A stretch of DNA of 64,000 nt, taken from Planococcus citri. Its lineage: Eukaryota; Arthropoda; Insecta; Hemiptera; Pseudococcidae. Positions 61,066 to 64,000 of the stretch are shown here, in pieces. The position numbers were made by a program, and so were the translations under genes. The stretch spans positions 75,764,001-75,828,000 of the forward strand of contig NC_088679.1 of assembly GCF_950023065.1 (NCBI RefSeq), written 5' to 3'. Position 1 is the first letter of the stretch. Each line of letters starts with the position of its first letter. The notes beneath the pieces were generated by a model. The model did no database searches, was not told where the DNA came from, and saw only the letters and a program-made list of their open reading frames with translations.

Positions 61066-61498
61066 TTCGGATGCATTTAATCATTAATGGATAATTAATT
61101 CTCAAGTATGAATGAGTAACTTTTACTTCAAATAATTAAATTCATATTTTTCATTTCAATTTTCATGTGATAACACTTATCAGTCGTTGAACATGAATGA
61201 TGGGAGTATGTATGGGAGGTGAGGAGGGGTAGACTAACCGGTTCATCAAACAAAATAATTTTCATTCCTTTAGCTCTGACGTGCTCCAATAAAACTCATT
61301 CAAAATAAATTTTTTGAAAAAATGAAAATGAAAAATATGATTCACAAAATACAACAACTTTTAATTCATTAAACAGTACAAAAAATACATTATAAATAAT
61401 GATGAATTATTTTTGCTCTGAAAAATATTCTGTCTTTCAAAAACTGGGAAAAATCCTAATGCTGGATGCTGGATCACTAGAAAACTTCGGTTTCAATA
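61066..61498. other. Upstream region of AKR 2
   Basis: AT-rich; the AKR 2 promoter is presumably here. A minus-strand stretch near 61.24-61.31 kb reads LLEHVRAKGMKIILFDEP, but it has no supported exon boundaries. Confidence 0.4.
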
Positions 61499-61741
61499 TC
61501 AAAACTCGATCGTAAATGGATACTCTTTGAAATGTGCATATCTGTAAACGAGTAAAGAAAATCTCAGATCAATAAAAGGCCTAAATAAATTCAATACGAT
61601 CGTCTGCAATCTGCATGAATCAGGAAAAGATCAAAGCACTCACGAGCTCAAAGGTAAACATCGTAAATTTCGATTCAACGATTCCAATTTTATTACATCT
61701 TCGTCACTGATGAACTTAAAAGCTAAATTCAGAAATTTTTC
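61499..61741 (-). pseudogene. Third aldo-keto reductase remnant (last two exons)
   Basis: 61499-61541 reads YAHFKEYPFTIEF then stop. It is the same length (43 nt) and phase as the last exon of AKR 2. 61644-61741 reads FISDEDVIKLESLNRNLRC, the usual C-terminal helix segment, with a GTGAGT donor in the matching phase. No earlier exons are found upstream to the window end, and the cofactor loop is missing, so it is a truncated copy. Confidence 0.75.
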
Positions 61742-62134
61742 GAATTTCATTTTACAAAATAATAATTATTAGATATAATTACCTACTTTTCTCTCAAATT
61801 AATGAAAATAAAAAAATCAATTTGTAAATTAATTCGATAAATTAAAAAAAATATTTTTAATTCAATTAAAATTACTTTTTTTATTTTTATTTTTGTACCT
61901 AGGTAATATCTAAAAATTTCTGATTTTAGCTTTAAAATTAAAAAAAAAAAAAAAAATCATTTACCTAAATGAATTTTTTTATAGGCAGGTGAAAATAAAC
62001 ATGTGTAAATTTTTTTGACTCGAATGCATGTAGGTAATAACAATAATGAAAACATGCCATAATCATAAACTCAGATCAATTAGCAACGCTCACTTGCAAA
62101 CAAAAGTATTCATTTTATCCCCCTACCCACACGC

Positions 62135-62260
62135 GGCATCAGTAGTCATAGGGTTAGGCGTAGGGCGTTAGAAACAAGAGGTCCCAGGTGCGATCCCCAG
62201 GTAGGTCAGGGAATTTCAGTGACCAAAATTAGATAGGAAAACTTCAGCCCAGTGAGAAAA
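62135..62260 (+). mobile_element. Possible tRNA-like SINE fragment
   Basis: GGTGCGATCCC (62187-62197) is one base off a pol III B box. TAGTCATAGGG about 40 bases upstream is A-box-like. No tRNA fold was verified. From 62.29 to 62.82 kb I see nothing definable. Confidence 0.3.
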
Positions 62261-62821
62261 CTTCATATACGTACTGAAAAAAGGTGAAACCTATTAGACC
62301 ACATTCCATACACGAAAAAGTGCTCTAGAAGTTGATTTTGTACTTTTTTTTCGGGAACCAAAAAAACGCGCTGCCAAAATGAAGGTACTATGTGCCCCAT
62401 TCAGAAAAGTGCAATTTTGAAATTTTTCCCTTGCACAAATGGGGGGTGGACTCTCAAAAAGGTGATTTTGGGGACATGGTCGGAACCACAAAAACTCGAC
62501 GGGGTTGTGTTGGGGGACTTCTCCCGATGCCAAATATGTGATTTTTTTCCGTGACACCCTGCACAACTGCATATTATGGCACTTTGAATGCGTTTTTTAT
62601 GCATTTTTGGCCAATTTCGATGATAAAACGGCTCTATTGACCAGAGTATGGCCCGGAACCAACGGATTCTTGCACGTGTGTTGAACGGGGATATTTGAAG
62701 CCCAACTACGCAAAAACGGTGAAAAAATACTTGCACAACGCGATTTTATGCGCACTAATAGGTTTGTCAGCTACCCCCACCACCGGAATTCAACAATGCA
62801 TTATCTATCCGATAATATCGA

Positions 62822-63240
62822 TGCGACCTATCAAAATGGTATAAAATTTCGCGCTGAACTCTAAAATCGCAGACATTTTTTATTTCCACCCCCGCATGGT
62901 GGCGTTTTGCCCCCCAAACTGAATCCAACTATGATATTGAACACATTTTGCACATTTCGCGTTGATGGTGAGGATTTTTGTGTACGCAATCAGAATGAAT
63001 CTCATATTCGTTATTTGGGAATATTTTTGCTTCAAAATTTTTCATTCAATCTGCACCCCCTCCCCTCCCGTTTCAAGACTATGTCAGAACATAGATTTTA
63101 AAACTTGGACATGACCCATCGAAATGGTATAAAATTTTGCGCAGAGCTCGAAAATTGCAATCATTTTTCATTTGCACCCCCCCCCCTCGGTGGAGTTTTG
63201 CCTCCCTCCTCCCATAATGCTAACTATGAAATTGAACCCT
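62822..63240. repeat. Two-copy tandem repeat, ~288-bp spacing
   Basis: CC(T/C)ATC(A/G)AAATGGTATAAAATTT, a C-rich run with GGTGG(C/A)GTTTTGCC, then AACTATGA(T/A)ATTGAAC recur at 62822 and 63112. Noncoding. Confidence 0.55.
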
Positions 63241-63289
63241 TTTCACATTACGCGTCAATGCATGAGGATTTACCTACGTAACAATATCA

Positions 63290-63835
63290 CACTTGTAATA
63301 AAAAAAAAATTGAGGAAAAAAATACAAACAAATATGAAAATTGGAACAAAAATGAAAGATAAAAAAAATATAAATGAAAAAAAATGACATGAAATGAGGA
63401 AACACAGAAAAATAAAGAAATGAAATAGGTAAAAGAAATACCAATCAAAAAAAGGGACAGCAATGAATGATGCAAAAAATACAAACGAAAAAAACGAGAT
63501 GAAATGAGAAAAAAACAGAAAATTAACAACGAGAAAAAGTACAAAGAAAAGAGAAAATTGGAACAATATGAAAGATGAAAAAAAATATCTATAAATGAAA
63601 GGGAATGATACAAAATCAGAAAAAAAAATAAATACAAAGCAAAAAATGGAACAACAGTGAAAGATACAAAAAATGTAAATGAAAAAAAATGATGTGAAAT
63701 GAGTAAAAATAAAATAAGAAAAACAATAAAAAAAATACAAACAAAAAAATGGAACATAAATGAAAAATTCCAAAAATACAAGCGATAAAAACGAAATGAA
63801 ATGAGAAAAAACAGAAAACTAAGAACGAGAAAAAA
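63290..63835. repeat. A-rich low-complexity tandem sequence
   Basis: Degenerate units of AAAAAATACAAACAAA, GGAACAAAAATGAAAGAT and GAAATGAGAAAAAACAGAAAA recur. The 160-170-codon Phe-rich ORFs on the opposite strand result from poly-A composition. Confidence 0.6.
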
Positions 63836-64000
63836 TGGTGCCTTGGAGTCTTGCTGACCATTTTATGGGTGTATTAAAAAACAACAGAAATACGAGAAAA
63901 CGTTTTCTCGAGCTACGTCGTTTCCAAACTTTGATCCAGTCATGAGAAACAAAAATCGATCGAATGTAGGGAAAGAAGGGAGGGGTCAAAATGAAAAATG

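Noticed and set aside
61236..61320. LLEHVRAKGMKIILFDEP as an exon of another gene
   Set aside because: One short open stretch without convincing splice sites or neighbouring exons.
63270..63861. Overlapping Phe-rich ORFs of 164-167 codons on the minus strand
   Set aside because: They are the complement of A-rich tandem low-complexity sequence, in several frames at once, with no domain.

Overview
This is an AT-rich eukaryotic window with many introns. The proteins (ABCA transporter, SNW1/Bx42 splicing factor, SLC35G-type transporter, aldo-keto reductases), short GT-AG introns and dense MITEs, foldback elements and degenerate satellites point to an arthropod. A sap-feeding hemipteran such as a mealybug or scale insect is my guess, from general look only. 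There is no operon structure, CRISPR array, rRNA or clear tRNA gene.

About 1-47.1 kb: two ABCA-type full-transporter genes lie head to tail on the minus strand. Copy B (47031 down to 14186) can be assembled by eye into 27 exons with compatible splice phases. It gives an uninterrupted reading frame of about 1,719 codons with both nucleotide-binding domains. Copy A (13001 down to 23, continuing off the left edge) shows the first six exons. The paralogues share introns and flanks as well as exons, so this is a segmental tandem duplication. The introns differ mainly by inserted elements, so each copy supplies the empty site for insertions in the other. Insertions include a 3.2-kb LTR element with identical LTRs and an unfamiliar 478-aa ORF but no polymerase; two long solo LTRs of one family; hAT-, PIF/Harbinger- and TA-target MITEs; foldback elements with arms up to 0.8 kb; a LINE reverse-transcriptase remnant; and tRNA-derived SINE-like pieces. 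One intron of copy B holds a ~60-bp minisatellite in which nearly every unit carries the inverted-repeat sequence that defines ecdysone-receptor sites.

47.1-51.7 kb: a large foldback element embedded in ~140-bp degenerate tandem repeats.

51.7-61.8 kb: compact gene island. An SLC35G1-like transporter (+) converges on the SNW1 gene (-). SNW1 diverges from a small coiled-coil gene (+). Two tandem aldo-keto reductase genes (-) share an identical seven-exon layout, and a remnant of a third lies just upstream.

61.8-64 kb: repeats and A-rich low-complexity sequence with no convincing gene.

Exon boundaries were placed by reading splice sites, frame and family similarity. No alignment or transcript data were available.
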